This document shows, one piece after another, positions 1 to 8,999 of a DNA stretch of 64,000 bases. The stretch lies in the NCBI RefSeq assembly GCF_029433855.1, contig NZ_JAROAU010000003.1, positions 1,808,484 through 1,872,483 on the forward strand. The letters run 5' to 3'. The first letter of the stretch is position 1. Every line of letters begins with the position of its first letter. The translations under genes and the position numbers were made by a program. The notes beneath the pieces were generated by a model. The model searched no databases. It saw only the letters and a program-made list of their open reading frames with translations, and was not told the origin of the DNA. This DNA comes from Candidatus Kosakonia sp. 282A-S69 (GTDB taxonomy: Bacteria > Pseudomonadota > Gammaproteobacteria > Enterobacterales > Enterobacteriaceae).

Positions 1-650
1 AGGAGCGTTTGCAGGAGCTGAAAGAGGAGCTGGGCGAGAACCTCTACACCGCTCAGCTGGATGTGCGAAATCGCGCGGCTATCGACGAGTTTATCGCCGC
101 CCTGCCCGCACAATGGCGCGAGATTGATGTGCTGGTCAATAATGCCGGTCTGGCGCTGGGCATGGAGCCCGCGCACAAAGCCAGTGTGGATGACTGGGAA
201 ACGATGATCGATACCAATAATAAAGGCCTGGTCTATATGACCCGCGCCGTGCTGCCGGGTATGGTCGAGCGCAATCGCGGCCATATCATCAACCTTGGCT
301 CTACGGCCGGAAGCTGGCCTTACGCGGGTGGCAACGTCTATGGCGCGAGCAAAGCCTTTGTGCGCCAGTTCAGCCTCAATCTGCGCACCGATCTGAGCGG
401 TACCGCGGTGCGCGTCACCAATATCGAGCCGGGTCTGGTGGGTGGCACCGAGTTCTCCAATGTGCGCTTTAAAGGCGATGACGACAAAGCGAATAAAACC
501 TACGAAAACACCACGGCGTTAAGCGCGGAAGATGTAACCGAAGCGGTGTGGTGGGTTGCGACGCTGCCGCAGCACGTCAATATCAACACACTGGAGATGA
601 TGCCGGTCAGCCAGAGTTACGCCGGGCTGAGTGTTCACCGCCAGAGCTAA
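1..650 (+). CDS. ydfG: NADP-dependent 3-hydroxy acid dehydrogenase YdfG, 5' end missing
   Basis: Short-chain dehydrogenase/reductase that oxidises L-serine, L-allo-threonine and related 3-hydroxy acids with NADP and also reduces malonic semialdehyde. The window opens inside the gene: the frame is already open at base 3 (Glu-Arg-Leu-Gln), so about 35 N-terminal residues with the Rossmann glycine motif lie upstream. Visible SDR landmarks are the NNAG motif, the catalytic serine in LGSTAGSW and the YGASK motif carrying the Tyr and Lys of the active site. The protein closely follows E. coli YdfG to its C-terminus (SYAGLSVHRQS). It is followed by a GC-rich hairpin and then rspR, the K-12 order. 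Confidence 0.96.
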   Translation, partial: ERLQELKEELGENLYTAQLDVRNRAAIDEFIAALPAQWREIDVLVNNAGLALGMEPAHKASVDDWETMIDTNNKGLVYMTRAVLPGMVERNRGHIINLGSTAGSWPYAGGNVYGASKAFVRQFSLNLRTDLSGTAVRVTNIEPGLVGGTEFSNVRFKGDDDKANKTYENTTALSAEDVTEAVWWVATLPQHVNINTLEMMPVSQSYAGLSVHRQS

Positions 651-659
651 CCTTATCCG

Positions 660-677
660 CCCGGCCTGCGGGCCGGG
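660..677 (+). terminator. GC-rich hairpin after ydfG
   Basis: Seven-base arms CCCGGCC and GGCCGGG enclose a TGCG loop ten bases after the ydfG stop. There is no run of T after it, so it may be a weak terminator or an RNA 3'-end stabiliser rather than an efficient intrinsic terminator. Confidence 0.45.
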
Positions 678-740
678 TCTGGGCTGTATGCAGAAACAAT
701 GGTATGGTAGCCGGGTTAACCCTTTAAAAAGTAAGAGCGA

Positions 741-1427
741 ATGGCCGCCGAAACGCAACTCAACCCTACGCAACCCGTTAATCAACAGATCTACACCATC
801 CTGCGACGGGATATTGTCCACTGCCTGATCCCACCGGGCACGCCGCTCTCTGAAAAAGAGGTGTCGGTGCGTTTTGACGTCTCACGCCAGCCGGTGCGTG
901 AAGCCTTTATCAAGCTGGCGGAAAACGGGTTAATCCAGATCCGCCCCCAGCGTGGAAGCTACGTTAATAAAATCTCGCTTACACAAGTGCGCAACGGTTG
1001 CTTTGTCCGCCAGGCGATAGAGTGCGCCGTGGCCCGCCGCGCCGCACAGATGATTGATGACAGCGCCTGTTATCAGCTGGAGCAGAACCTCCACCAGCAG
1101 CGGATCGCCATTGAGCGCAAGCAACTGAATGATTTCTTTGAACTGGATGATGAATTCCACCACAAGCTGGCGCTGATTGCTGATTGCCAGCTGGCGTGGG
1201 ACACGATTGAGAACATTAAGGCGACTATTGACCGTGTGCGCTATATGAGCCTCGATCACGTCTCCCCCCCGGAGATGCTGCTGCGCCAGCACCAGGCGAT
1301 TTTCGAGGCGCTGGAAAAACGCGATGCCGACGCGGTTGAGCATGCGATGACGCTGCATTTGCAGGAGATCAGCGAGTCGGTCAAAACCATTCGCCAGGAG
1401 AATCGCGACTGGTTCAGCGAAGAGTAA
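741..1427 (+). CDS. rspR: GntR/FadR-family transcriptional regulator RspR (YdfH)
   Basis: DNA-binding repressor of the FadR subfamily of GntR regulators; in E. coli it represses rspAB, an operon for sugar-acid metabolism. Residues about 15-75 form the winged helix-turn-helix ([20 protein letters not shown] and the wing RPQRGSYV). The rest is an all-helical FCD ligand-binding domain with the usual metal-binding Asp/His pattern ([16 protein letters not shown]). Length is 228 residues, as in E. coli. The neighbouring target operon rspAB is absent from its K-12 place beside ynfA, so here the regulator either acts elsewhere or has a different local target such as ydfI. The identification is firm; the target is inferred. 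Confidence 0.93.
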   Translation: MAAETQLNPTQPVNQQIYTILRRDIVHCLIPPGTPLSEKEVSVRFDVSRQPVREAFIKLAENGLIQIRPQRGSYVNKISLTQVRNGCFVRQAIECAVARRAAQMIDDSACYQLEQNLHQQRIAIERKQLNDFFELDDEFHHKLALIADCQLAWDTIENIKATIDRVRYMSLDHVSPPEMLLRQHQAIFEALEKRDADAVEHAMTLHLQEISESVKTIRQENRDWFSEE

Positions 1428-1473
1428 CCCCCCTCTTTTTCCCTTATCAGGTCACCTTTTTGCCAGAAAAAAG

Positions 1474-1529
1474 TGTGACCTTGATCAAAAGCAAAAACTC
1501 ATCATCTCAGCGGCGTATTTATAGGGCGT
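1474..1529 (+). promoter_or_regulatory. Putative FNR-dependent ydfZ promoter with an overlapping CRP-like site
   Basis: TTGATCAAAAGCAA at 1481-1494 matches the FNR consensus TTGAT-N4-ATCAA with one mismatch. A centre at 1487.5 puts the start near 1529 for a class II promoter, and the TATTTA -10-like hexamer at 1516-1521 fits that geometry. TGTGA at 1474-1478 with TCAAA at 1485-1489 (spacer of six) also resembles a CRP site with one mismatch and overlaps the FNR site. AGGTCAC at 1449-1455 and GTGACCT at 1475-1481 form a further 7-bp inverted repeat. E. coli ydfZ is known to be FNR-activated; the CRP reading is inference. Confidence 0.6.
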
Positions 1530-1590
1530 CCGTTTCGGGGACATCTTCTGCCCCGGTTCGCTTTGTGGATATTATCAAGGAGAAACCATC

Positions 1591-1794
1591 ATGATGACTT
1601 ATGACCGTAACCGTAACCCTATCACCACGGGCTCACGCGTGTTGATTAACGGCACGGGTCGCACCGGCAAAATTGTCGCCATTCACGCCGGGGGCTTAAG
1701 CGCTGAAAAAGTGCGCCGCAACAAAACGGTGGAAGTGGAAGGGTGTGAAGGCAAATTCGAGCCGGTAGAGCTTATCCGCCTCGGCCTGCACTGA
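1591..1794 (+). CDS. ydfZ: Small selenium-associated protein YdfZ
   Basis: Sixty-seven-residue protein matching E. coli YdfZ over its whole length. The E. coli protein carries selenium without selenocysteine; the single cysteine here, Cys52 in VEGCEGKF, is the likely attachment residue, and no in-frame TGA is present. Its physiological role is not known. The start is set by AAGGAG eight bases upstream of the first of two adjacent ATG codons, which gives the E. coli length. An FNR-type site upstream points to anaerobic expression, fitting the FNR-linked ynfEGH-dmsD genes nearby. Confidence 0.92.
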   Translation: MMTYDRNRNPITTGSRVLINGTGRTGKIVAIHAGGLSAEKVRRNKTVEVEGCEGKFEPVELIRLGLH

Positions 1795-1812
1795 TCGGCA
1801 AAAGGTGATGAA

Positions 1813-1840
1813 GATGAATGCCGCCGCGGCGGCATTCATC
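1813..1840. terminator. Perfect 28-bp palindrome between convergent ydfZ and ydfI
   Basis: GATGAATGCCGCC (1813-1825) and GGCGGCATTCATC (1828-1840) are exact inverted copies around GC. It lies between the ydfZ stop and the ydfI stop, the position of a bidirectional terminator. T content on either side is modest (GTTTG on the plus side, CTTTT a little further on the minus side). Confidence 0.7.
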
Positions 1841-1846
1841 GTTTGA

Positions 1847-3310
1847 TTACTGCCCTGTCGCGAAGTGCGCAACCGTCGCTTTTGCGCCTGTTGCCAACAG
1901 CATCTGATACGCCTTCTGCACCTGCGTTACAAATGCTCTCTCATTCGGTAAATCACGGCCAAAAATCGCTTCAATGCCCAGCAATGCCTCTACGCGCGCT
2001 TCACCTTCAGCACTACTGTTCACCGCCTTCTGAATCACTGCGAGCAGCGGATCGCACACCTCAATCGCCTGCCCCTGCTCATCAACCCCGCCGACATAGC
2101 GCATCCAGCCGGCAACGCCTAAGGCCAGCAGCGAGAAATCACTGCCGTGGGCCAGGTGCCAGCGCACAGAGTCCAGCATGCGCTGCGGCAGCTTCTGACT
2201 GCCGTCCATGGCGATCTGCCGGGTACGGTGACGCAGCGCGGTATTGCTGTAACGCGCGATCAGCAGATCGGCGTAGTGCGGCAGATCGACGCCTTCAACT
2301 TTTAGCGTCGGCGCCTGTTCGCGCAGCATCAGCGCGTGTGCCGCGCGGCGATAGTGTTCATCTTCCATGCACTCGTTGATGTGCTGATAACCCGCCAGAT
2401 AGCCAAGATACGCGAGGAAAGAGTGGCTGCCGTTCAGCATGCGCAGCTTCATCTCTTCAAAGGGCACCACATCGCTCACCAGCTCCGCGCCTGCTTTCTC
2501 CCACGCCGGGCGGCCTGCGACAAAGTTATCTTCAATCACCCACTGGCGGAACGGTTCACAGGCGACGCCCGCCGCATCGCGCACGCCGGTAAGCTGTTCA
2601 ATCTTCTCAAGGGTTTCAGCCGTAACGGCCGGGACAATACGATCGACCATCGTGGAGGGAAAGGTGACGTTCTCTTCAATCCAGCGCGCCAGTGCGGCAT
2701 CCACCGTGCGGGCATAGGCGCAGATAACGTTGCGTGTGACGTGGCCGTTTTCCGGCATGTTGTCGCAGGACATTACGCTGAACGGCGGTAAGCCTGCGGC
2801 TTTGCGACGGGAGAGCGCTTCGACAATAACCCCGGCGGCAGATTTTGGCTGATGCGGGTTTTGCCGATCGGCGACGATCAACGGGTGATCGAGCATCAGC
2901 TCCCCGGTCGCCGGTGAGTGGCAGTACCCTTTCTCAGTAATGGTCAACGAGACAATGGCAACCTGCGGCTCACACATGGCATCCAGTACACTTTCCAGCC
3001 CGTCCACCTGCGCATGCAGCGCGCGCTTCGCCACGCCAACCACCCGCGCGGTCCACGCATCGGCGGACATCTCCGCCACGGTGTAGAGATTATCCTGCTG
3101 TTTCAGATCGGCAATCTGCTGTTCGCCACCGATAAGATTAACTTCGCAGTAGCCCCAGTCGCTGCCATGCTCTGCGGCGAGGATATCGGTGTAGACCGAC
3201 TGATGCGCGCGGTGAAATGCGCCAAACCCAAGATGCACAATGCGCGCAACCAGCTTGCTGCGATCGTACTGAGGTAGAGTGGCTTTCGCCGTTAACAGCC
3301 TGTTTTCCAT
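1847..3310 (-). CDS. ydfI: Mannitol dehydrogenase-family oxidoreductase YdfI
   Basis: NAD-dependent polyol/uronate oxidoreductase of the mannitol dehydrogenase family (relatives UxuB, UxaB, MtlD); E. coli YdfI is annotated as a D-mannonate/D-arabinitol-type oxidoreductase and its true substrate is uncertain. The N-terminal Rossmann motif [12 protein letters not shown] and the catalytic-lysine motif [10 protein letters not shown] are both intact. The protein is about 487 residues, close to the 486 of E. coli. I chose ATG at 3310 (MENRLLTAK) because it aligns with the E. coli start; an in-frame ATG at 3322 adds four residues and neither has a strong ribosome site. It converges on ydfZ through the palindromic terminator. 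Confidence 0.92.
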   Translation of the reverse strand: MENRLLTAKATLPQYDRSKLVARIVHLGFGAFHRAHQSVYTDILAAEHGSDWGYCEVNLIGGEQQIADLKQQDNLYTVAEMSADAWTARVVGVAKRALHAQVDGLESVLDAMCEPQVAIVSLTITEKGYCHSPATGELMLDHPLIVADRQNPHQPKSAAGVIVEALSRRKAAGLPPFSVMSCDNMPENGHVTRNVICAYARTVDAALARWIEENVTFPSTMVDRIVPAVTAETLEKIEQLTGVRDAAGVACEPFRQWVIEDNFVAGRPAWEKAGAELVSDVVPFEEMKLRMLNGSHSFLAYLGYLAGYQHINECMEDEHYRRAAHALMLREQAPTLKVEGVDLPHYADLLIARYSNTALRHRTRQIAMDGSQKLPQRMLDSVRWHLAHGSDFSLLALGVAGWMRYVGGVDEQGQAIEVCDPLLAVIQKAVNSSAEGEARVEALLGIEAIFGRDLPNERAFVTQVQKAYQMLLATGAKATVAHFATGQ

Positions 3311-3322
3311 GGTGAGACTCAT

Positions 3323-3788
3323 CTTATTAAGTGAAACAGTGGTTCATTAGATTAAGGCGTAGCGCAAACCCGACTATGATTTGCGACAGGATTTGCTGAC
3401 TACACCAACTAGAATGGTAACCAAATGTGTCTTAAACCGGATGATAACGGTTTGCCTGAGAGGTCGCGCCGTGAGGTGACAGGCTGCACTTTGCTGTTGC
3501 AGCCAGGCGGCCATGCCGCGTTGAGCAGAGGTAAGGAGCGGACGTTAAGATAACGCGGCGTTGGCGACTGCCAGGCAAGGCGCCGCCCGGCGTAATCAGG
3601 TGATCATCGGGACAAATATATAGCGAGAGATAGCCTGGCTGGCGCAGCGTTTTAGAGGTGCAATTTTCATCGCCGCCCTTACATCACATGAAGCTGTTGT
3701 AAGGGAACTTACGGAATGTGGCAAAGACCATTCGAGTCTCTTGATCGAAATTTACACACTCAATCACAGCGCCATAACAATATCCTGC
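3323..3788. other. 466-bp intergenic region at the place of the K-12 Qin prophage and rspAB
   Basis: No credible gene is visible. In E. coli K-12 the interval between ydfI and ynfA holds ydfJ, the Qin prophage and rspBA; here the two genes are less than half a kilobase apart. A short TGGTAACCA at 3415-3423 has the TNGT...ACNA form of FadR-type operators and might control ydfI. AAACCG/CGGTTT at about 3434-3453 is a short inverted repeat. No integrase, att duplication or prophage remnant was recognised. Confidence 0.7.
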
Positions 3789-4115
3789 TCAATTTCGTGA
3801 CCATCCGGCGACGATGATCAACATGCCGCACAAGGCTACTGCTGCGCCCAGCCAGTCATAAACCGTCAGTTTTACGCCCTCCACGACGCGTAGCCAGAGA
3901 AGCGCGGTGCAGACGTAAACCCCGCCGTAAGCGGCATAAACGCGCCCGCTAGCGGCAGGATGGAGCGTCAGCAGCCAGACAAAAAGTGCCAGTACGATGG
4001 CGGCGGGAATCAGCAGCAGCGGCGTGCCACCACGTTTTAGCCACAGCCACGGCAAGAAACAGCCTACAATTTCACACAGAACGGTGACGAAAAAGAGCAG
4101 CGTGATTTTCAGCAT
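3789..4115 (-). CDS. ynfA: Inner-membrane protein YnfA (UPF0060)
   Basis: A 108-residue four-helix membrane protein almost identical in layout to E. coli YnfA, with the family block [17 protein letters not shown] in the middle. UPF0060/YnfA is related to small multidrug resistance transporters and has been linked to drug export, but the substrate in this organism is unknown. It stands alone on the minus strand, divergent from ynfB with 133 bases between the start codons. Confidence 0.94.
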   Translation of the reverse strand: MLKITLLFFVTVLCEIVGCFLPWLWLKRGGTPLLLIPAAIVLALFVWLLTLHPAASGRVYAAYGGVYVCTALLWLRVVEGVKLTVYDWLGAAVALCGMLIIVAGWSRN

Positions 4116-4248
4116 AGTCAGGTCGTTTATTGAAAATAGGTTGAACCATTTTACCTGATAATGCTCTTACAGTCGGTTTCGCCCCGGTATGCTGGCTGGC
4201 GGAGATCGCTTAGAATAGAGACGTTTTCCTCACTTAAGGACTATTGCC

Positions 4249-4587
4249 ATGACTTCTACACTTAGCAAACGCCTGTGCCTGACCGCAATGCTGACGCTGG
4301 GTGCCATTGTGTACACCACTTCCGCACTGGCTGAAACCAACCGTCTGGTGATCGAATCGGGCGATAATGCGCAGACCCGTCAATCCGCCGCGATGGAAAA
4401 AGAGCAGTGGAACGATACCCGCAGCCTGCGCCATAAAATTAATAAACGCGTAGAGAAAGAGTGGGACAAAGATGATGTCGCCTTTGATGCGCGCGATAAC
4501 TGCCAGAAAAGCAGCAATCTGAATGCTTACTGGGAACCGAATACCCTGCGCTGCCTGGATCGCCGTACCGGGCGTGAAGTTCAGTAA
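4249..4587 (+). CDS. ynfB: Periplasmic protein YnfB (UPF0482)
   Basis: Small exported protein of unknown function. Residues 1-29 form a Sec signal peptide with a hydrophobic core and an Ala-Leu-Ala cleavage motif before Glu-Thr-Asn. The mature part keeps the charged family block [12 protein letters not shown] and two cysteines (in DNCQKS and LRCLDRR) that could form a disulfide. It is 112 residues against 113 in E. coli and lies 48 bases before speG on the same strand, as in K-12, so the two may be co-transcribed. Confidence 0.92.
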   Translation: MTSTLSKRLCLTAMLTLGAIVYTTSALAETNRLVIESGDNAQTRQSAAMEKEQWNDTRSLRHKINKRVEKEWDKDDVAFDARDNCQKSSNLNAYWEPNTLRCLDRRTGREVQ

Positions 4588-4635
4588 TCCCGTCGGGCGC
4601 GCAGCGCCCGCCTTCATCTCAGAGAAAGGATTTTT

Positions 4636-5196
4636 ATGAGTGACGCCATGCCCGTCCGGCTTCGCCCTCTGGAGCGCGAAGACCTTCGTTTTGTTCACCA
4701 GCTCGACAACAACGCCAGCGTGATGCGCTACTGGTTTGAAGAGCCTTATGAAGCCTTTGTTGAACTCTCCGATCTGTACGACAAACACATTCACGATCAG
4801 AGCGAGCGTCGCTTTGTCGTCGAGTGTGATGGCGTAAACGCCGGTCTGGTGGAGTTGGTTGAGATCAACCATGTGCACCGCCGCGCGGAGTTTCAGATTA
4901 TCATCTCCCCGGAATTTCAGGGCCGAGGGCTGGCCTCAAAAGCCGCCAGGCTGGCGATGGATTATGGCTTTACGGTATTAAATCTTTATAAGCTCTATCT
5001 CATCGTTGATAAAGAGAATGAGAAAGCGATTCACATCTACCGCAAGCTGGGTTTTCAGGTGGAGGGGGAATTGATTCACGAGTTCTTTATTAATGGCGAA
5101 TACCGCAACACCATCCGCATGTGTATTTTCCAGCAGCACTATCTGCAAGAGCATAAAACCAGCGGCAGCACGCTGTTAAAACCCACCGCGCAATAA
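4636..5196 (+). CDS. speG: Spermidine N1-acetyltransferase SpeG
   Basis: Cytoplasmic GNAT enzyme that transfers acetyl from acetyl-CoA to spermidine (and spermine) to prevent polyamine toxicity. The 186-residue protein matches E. coli SpeG end to end. The acidic polyamine-binding loop ([15 protein letters not shown]), the acetyl-CoA pyrophosphate loop ([10 protein letters not shown]) and the family C-terminal block IHIYRKLGF are all present. The ribosome site AGAAAGGA precedes the ATG. It complements the mdtJI spermidine exporter found elsewhere in the window. Confidence 0.97.
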   Translation: MSDAMPVRLRPLEREDLRFVHQLDNNASVMRYWFEEPYEAFVELSDLYDKHIHDQSERRFVVECDGVNAGLVELVEINHVHRRAEFQIIISPEFQGRGLASKAARLAMDYGFTVLNLYKLYLIVDKENEKAIHIYRKLGFQVEGELIHEFFINGEYRNTIRMCIFQQHYLQEHKTSGSTLLKPTAQ

Positions 5197-5215
5197 GCGC
5201 AGTGGGCAGGCAGCA

Positions 5216-5938
5216 TCAATAATACTCAATCGTATTTTTGATACTGTATTTATGCGTCACCTGCGGCGTCACGCTCTCATCTACAATCTCAAGGCTACAG
5301 CTCAGCGGATTGTCATGCTTGTCGTAGTCGCAGGTCTGCTGCACTTTGCTCAGCGGCTTATCATTGAGCGTACTCACCGCAGCGTAATCGAGCTTTTTGC
5401 GCTTATCTTTCGCTGGCGTGGACGTAACATCGAGATGCACATCTTTCGACGTGGTCGATTTGCCAAGCGGATAACCTTCGTCATCGTAGCGATACTTCAC
5501 TTCCATATCTTTGCCTGAAGCGCGCACCACAAAACCGTTATCGTCGGTATCCCAGGTGACGCCCGCCGACGGGAATTCAGCCAGCTGGCATTTTCCCTGC
5601 AGCCGCAGCCGCTTCTCCTGCGTTTCGGCTTCAATATAGTAGTTGGCATCCAGCACCAGCGATACGCCGCTGTTATTCTCGAGGTCGTGAAGTTCGAGCG
5701 TATCAAAACAGCCCTCTTTCGACAGCGTGCCGCTGACGCGCTTCGTCACTTCGCCCTTCTCATTAAGTAGAGTCTGACTAAAGTTTTTTACCGCGCCGCG
5801 CAGAGGATCAAAATCGAATTCATTCGAAAAGCTTGCCATCTCCGGCGTAAATGCGACTGGTCCTTTTTCCTCATCACATCCGGCCAAAATCAGGGCAAGA
5901 GAGATAAGTAATAACTGTTTTTTCAAAGCCTTCACCAC
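5216..5938 (-). CDS. ynfC: Lipoprotein YnfC (UPF0257)
   Basis: Predicted lipoprotein of unknown function, 240 residues. The N-terminus has two lysine-rich turns, a hydrophobic segment and the lipobox Leu-Ala-Gly-Cys at residues 18-21. The residues after the cysteine are Asp-Glu; Asp at position +2 is the classic inner-membrane retention signal. The rest keeps the family blocks FTPEMASFSNEFDFDPLRG and the C-terminal IKNTIEYY. It is convergent with speG and divergent from ynfD, as in E. coli. Confidence 0.92.
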   Translation of the reverse strand: MVKALKKQLLLISLALILAGCDEEKGPVAFTPEMASFSNEFDFDPLRGAVKNFSQTLLNEKGEVTKRVSGTLSKEGCFDTLELHDLENNSGVSLVLDANYYIEAETQEKRLRLQGKCQLAEFPSAGVTWDTDDNGFVVRASGKDMEVKYRYDDEGYPLGKSTTSKDVHLDVTSTPAKDKRKKLDYAAVSTLNDKPLSKVQQTCDYDKHDNPLSCSLEIVDESVTPQVTHKYSIKNTIEYY

Positions 5939-6117
5939 AGTTTTCTTTAGAATGGCGCTTATATTAGCAAAACATTTACTCTATAGCGTAATGAGTTAGT
6001 GACTTCATTAACTGATATCCGCCTAATTTCACATACAGGTAAGATGATTCAGAGATTTACCTTTTGTAGAAAAGAGAAGTGCTAAGCTTAAAGCGCACAA
6101 TAAATAAGGAGACAAGC

Positions 6118-6372
6118 ATGCACTATTCACGTTGGCTGTGCGCAGCACTGCTGGTAGGTTCTGTTCCTGCTTTCGCCGCGCCGGATTCATGCGAACGCGT
6201 TAAAACGGATATCCAGCAAAAAATTATTAACAATGGCGTCCCGGAGTCCGGGTTCGAATTGACCGTGGTACCAAACGATCAAGCCGGGCAGGCGGGCGGA
6301 CAGGTAGTTGGTCACTGCGCCAATGACACCTACAAAATTATTTATACCCGCAACGGCGGCGCGTCATCGTAG
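6118..6372 (+). CDS. ynfD: Small exported protein YnfD (DUF1161)
   Basis: Secreted or periplasmic protein of unknown function. I placed the start at 6118 (MHYSRWLCAALL) because AAGGAG sits six bases upstream and the signal peptide then has a normal length, cut after Ala-Phe-Ala-Ala. The DUF1161 core (CERVKTDIQQKIINNGVPESGF) and the two cysteines are intact. At 84 residues it is shorter than E. coli YnfD (about 101), lacking the Pro/Ser-rich tail. A strong hairpin follows directly. Confidence 0.9.
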   Translation: MHYSRWLCAALLVGSVPAFAAPDSCERVKTDIQQKIINNGVPESGFELTVVPNDQAGQAGGQVVGHCANDTYKIIYTRNGGASS

Positions 6373-6404
6373 AAAGAAAACAGTAACAGCAATCAGTAAA
6401 ATCT

Positions 6405-6430
6405 AATCCCCCCTGATTTTCAGGGGGATT
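6405..6430 (+). terminator. Intrinsic terminator-like hairpin after ynfD
   Basis: AATCCCCCCTGA pairs with TCAGGGGGATT across a TTT loop, with one bulged C. A pyrimidine-rich tract (TCCCTCTCTTT) follows instead of a pure T run. Confidence 0.65.
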
Positions 6431-6439
6431 TCCCTCTCT

Positions 6440-6488
6440 TTGATCGTGCATAACTTTCCCCTACTCCTTAATGATTACCATACCTCCA
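6440..6488 (+). promoter_or_regulatory. Possible FNR-type promoter of ynfE
   Basis: TTGATCGTGCATAA at 6440-6453 keeps a perfect left FNR half-site but a poor right one. If it is centred at -41.5 the start falls near 6488, and TACCAT at 6476-6481 is then in -10 position. The E. coli ynfEFGH operon is FNR-activated, so the site is expected somewhere here, but the match is weak. Confidence 0.33.
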
Positions 6489-6550
6489 TCATTAGCCTGC
6501 TTTTAATTTTCGCGGGTAAGTTTTTACTTAAAATAATAATGGAGTGAGTC

Positions 6551-8989
6551 ATGTCGAAGACGGAATATGCCGGGGGTATTAGCCGACGAACGCTGGTAAA
6601 GTCGACCGCCCTCGGATCGTTAGCGCTCGCAGCAAGCAGCTTTTCTCTCCCGTTTGGTATGCGTTCCGCCGCTGCCGCAGTGCAACAGGCGATGCAGCCC
6701 GCGTCGGATAAAGTGGTCTGGGGCGCTTGTTCGGTCAACTGCGGCAGCCGCTGCGCCCTGCGTCTGCATGTGCGTGATGATGAGGTCTACTGGGTCGAAA
6801 CCGATAACACCGGCGATGACGAATACGGGAATCATCAGGTGCGCGCCTGTCTGCGCGGGCGCTCTATCCGGCGGCGCATCAATCATCCGGATCGCCTCAA
6901 CTACCCGATGAAACGCGTCGGCAAACGCGGCGAAGGCAAGTTTCAGCGCATCAGTTGGGATGAAGCCCTCGATACGCTCGCCACCCGGCTGAAAGGGGTG
7001 GTGGAAAAGTATGGCAACGAAGCGGTCTATATCAACTACTCCTCCGGCATCGTTGGCGGCAACATTACCCGCTCATCCCCTTCCGCCTCGCTCATCGCCC
7101 GCCTGATGGCGATGTACGGTGGCTTTCTCAATCAATATGGCACCTACAGCACGGCGCAAATCGCCTGCGCGATGCCCTACACCTACGGCTCCAACGAAGG
7201 GAACAGCACTTCCGATATTGAAAACAGCAAGCTGGTGGTGATGTTTGGCAACAACCCGGCGGAGACCCGCATGAGCGGTGGCGGCATCACCTATTTCCTT
7301 GAGCAGGCGCGCGAACGCTCCAATGCGCGAATGGTGGTGATCGATCCGCGCTATACCGACACCGCCGCCGGTCGCGAAGATGAGTGGGTACCGATCCGTC
7401 CCGGTACCGACGCCGCGCTGGTGGCGGGCATGGCCTGGGTGCTGATCAGCGAAAACCTGGTCGACCAGCCCTTCCTGGATAACTACTGCGTCGGCTATGA
7501 CGAGAAAACCCTGCCCGCCGGTGCGCCGGCGAACGGGCACTACAAAGCCTATATTCTCGGTCAGGGCGATGATGGCGTAGCGAAAACGCCGCAGTGGGCG
7601 TCGCGCATTACCGGCATTCCGGCAGACAAAATCATCAAGCTTGCCAGAGAGATTGGCAGCACCAAACCGACCTATATCTGTCAGGGCTGGGGGCCGCAGC
7701 GCCAGGCCAACGGCGAGCTGACCGCCCGCGCGATTGCCATGCTGCCGATCCTCACCGGCAATGTCGGTATTAATGGCGGCAATAGCGGCGCACGTGAGTC
7801 GACCTATACCATCACCATTGAGCGGATGCCGATGCCGGAGAACCCGGTGAAAACCGCTATCTCCTGCTTCAGCTGGACCGACGCCATTGCCCGCGGCCCG
7901 GAGATGACGGCAACGCGCGACGGCGTGCGTGGCAAAGAGAAGCTCGACGTGCCGATTAAGTTCATCTGGAACTATGCCGGTAACACCCTCGTTAACCAGC
8001 ATGGCGACATTAACCACACCCACGATGTGCTGCAGGATGAGAGCAAGTGCGAGACGATTGTGGTGATTGAGAACTTTATGACCTCGTCGGCGATGTACGC
8101 CGACATCCTGCTGCCGGACCTGATGACCGTTGAGCAGGAGGATATTATCCCCAACGATTACGCCGGCAATATGGGCTATCTCATCTTCCTGCAGCCGGTC
8201 ACTGCGCCGAAATTTGAACGCAAAGGTATCTACTGGATCACCAGCGAGATCGCCCGTCGCCTCGGGCCGGATATCTACCAGCGCTTTACTGAAGGGCGTA
8301 CCCAGGAGGAGTGGCTGAAATACCTCTACGCCAGAATGGTAGAGAAAGATCCCGCGCTCCCCTCCTACGACGCGCTGAAAGCGATGGGTATTTACAAGCG
8401 CAAAGATCCGAATGGCCACTTCGTTGCCTATAAAAAATTCCGCGACGACCCGCAGGCCAACCCGCTGAAAACGCCGTCGGGCAAAATTGAGATCTATTCG
8501 AGCAAACTGGCGGAGATCGCAAGCCGCTGGGAGTTGCAAAACGATGAGGTGATAAGCCCGCTGCCGATCTACGCCTCCACCTTTGAAGGCTGGGACGATC
8601 CGGCGCGTGCCACTTTTCCGCTGCAACTTTTCGGTTTTCACTACAAAGCACGCACCCACTCGAGCTACGGCAACATTGATGTGCTGAAAGAGGCCTGCCG
8701 CCAGGAGGTGTGGATCAATCCGCTTGATGCAGAACGGCGAGGGATTAAGAACGGCGATCGGGTGCGCGTGTTTAACGACCGCGGAGAAGTGCGGATTGCG
8801 GCGAAAGTGACGCCGCGCATTATGCCGGGCGTCAGCGCTATGGGTCAGGGTGCATGGCATCAGGCAGATATGGCGGGCGATCGCATCGATCACGGCGGCT
8901 GCGTCAATACGCTCACGACGCACCGCCCTTCGCCGCTGGCGAAAGGCAACCCGCAGCACACCAATCTGGTCGACATTCAAAAGGTTTGA
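6551..8989 (+). CDS. ynfE: Tat-exported molybdopterin DMSO/selenate reductase catalytic subunit (YnfE/YnfF)
   Basis: Catalytic subunit of a periplasmic anaerobic respiratory reductase; E. coli YnfE/YnfF belong to the DmsA group and are implicated in selenate reduction. The twin-arginine signal is Ser-Arg-Arg-Thr-Leu-Val-Lys at residues 11-17 followed by an Ala-rich core. Cys60, Cys64, Cys68 and Cys100 ligate an N-terminal [4Fe-4S] cluster. The block YGTYSTAQ (about 197-203) contains the serine expected to bind molybdenum (Ser200). At 812 residues it is full length. E. coli has two tandem copies (ynfE, ynfF); only one is present here, and it cannot be assigned to one or the other by eye. The operon continues with ynfG, ynfH and dmsD. 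Confidence 0.9.
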   Translation: MSKTEYAGGISRRTLVKSTALGSLALAASSFSLPFGMRSAAAAVQQAMQPASDKVVWGACSVNCGSRCALRLHVRDDEVYWVETDNTGDDEYGNHQVRACLRGRSIRRRINHPDRLNYPMKRVGKRGEGKFQRISWDEALDTLATRLKGVVEKYGNEAVYINYSSGIVGGNITRSSPSASLIARLMAMYGGFLNQYGTYSTAQIACAMPYTYGSNEGNSTSDIENSKLVVMFGNNPAETRMSGGGITYFLEQARERSNARMVVIDPRYTDTAAGREDEWVPIRPGTDAALVAGMAWVLISENLVDQPFLDNYCVGYDEKTLPAGAPANGHYKAYILGQGDDGVAKTPQWASRITGIPADKIIKLAREIGSTKPTYICQGWGPQRQANGELTARAIAMLPILTGNVGINGGNSGARESTYTITIERMPMPENPVKTAISCFSWTDAIARGPEMTATRDGVRGKEKLDVPIKFIWNYAGNTLVNQHGDINHTHDVLQDESKCETIVVIENFMTSSAMYADILLPDLMTVEQEDIIPNDYAGNMGYLIFLQPVTAPKFERKGIYWITSEIARRLGPDIYQRFTEGRTQEEWLKYLYARMVEKDPALPSYDALKAMGIYKRKDPNGHFVAYKKFRDDPQANPLKTPSGKIEIYSSKLAEIASRWELQNDEVISPLPIYASTFEGWDDPARATFPLQLFGFHYKARTHSSYGNIDVLKEACRQEVWINPLDAERRGIKNGDRVRVFNDRGEVRIAAKVTPRIMPGVSAMGQGAWHQADMAGDRIDHGGCVNTLTTHRPSPLAKGNPQHTNLVDIQKV

Positions 8990-8999
8990 GGAGTAGCCG

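Noticed and set aside
1742-1750. Selenocysteine in ydfZ
   Set aside because: The frame has an ordinary cysteine codon and no in-frame TGA or SECIS-like hairpin.
1843-2379. Plus-strand frame inside ydfI
   Set aside because: Arg/Ala/Ser-rich shadow of a conserved dehydrogenase.
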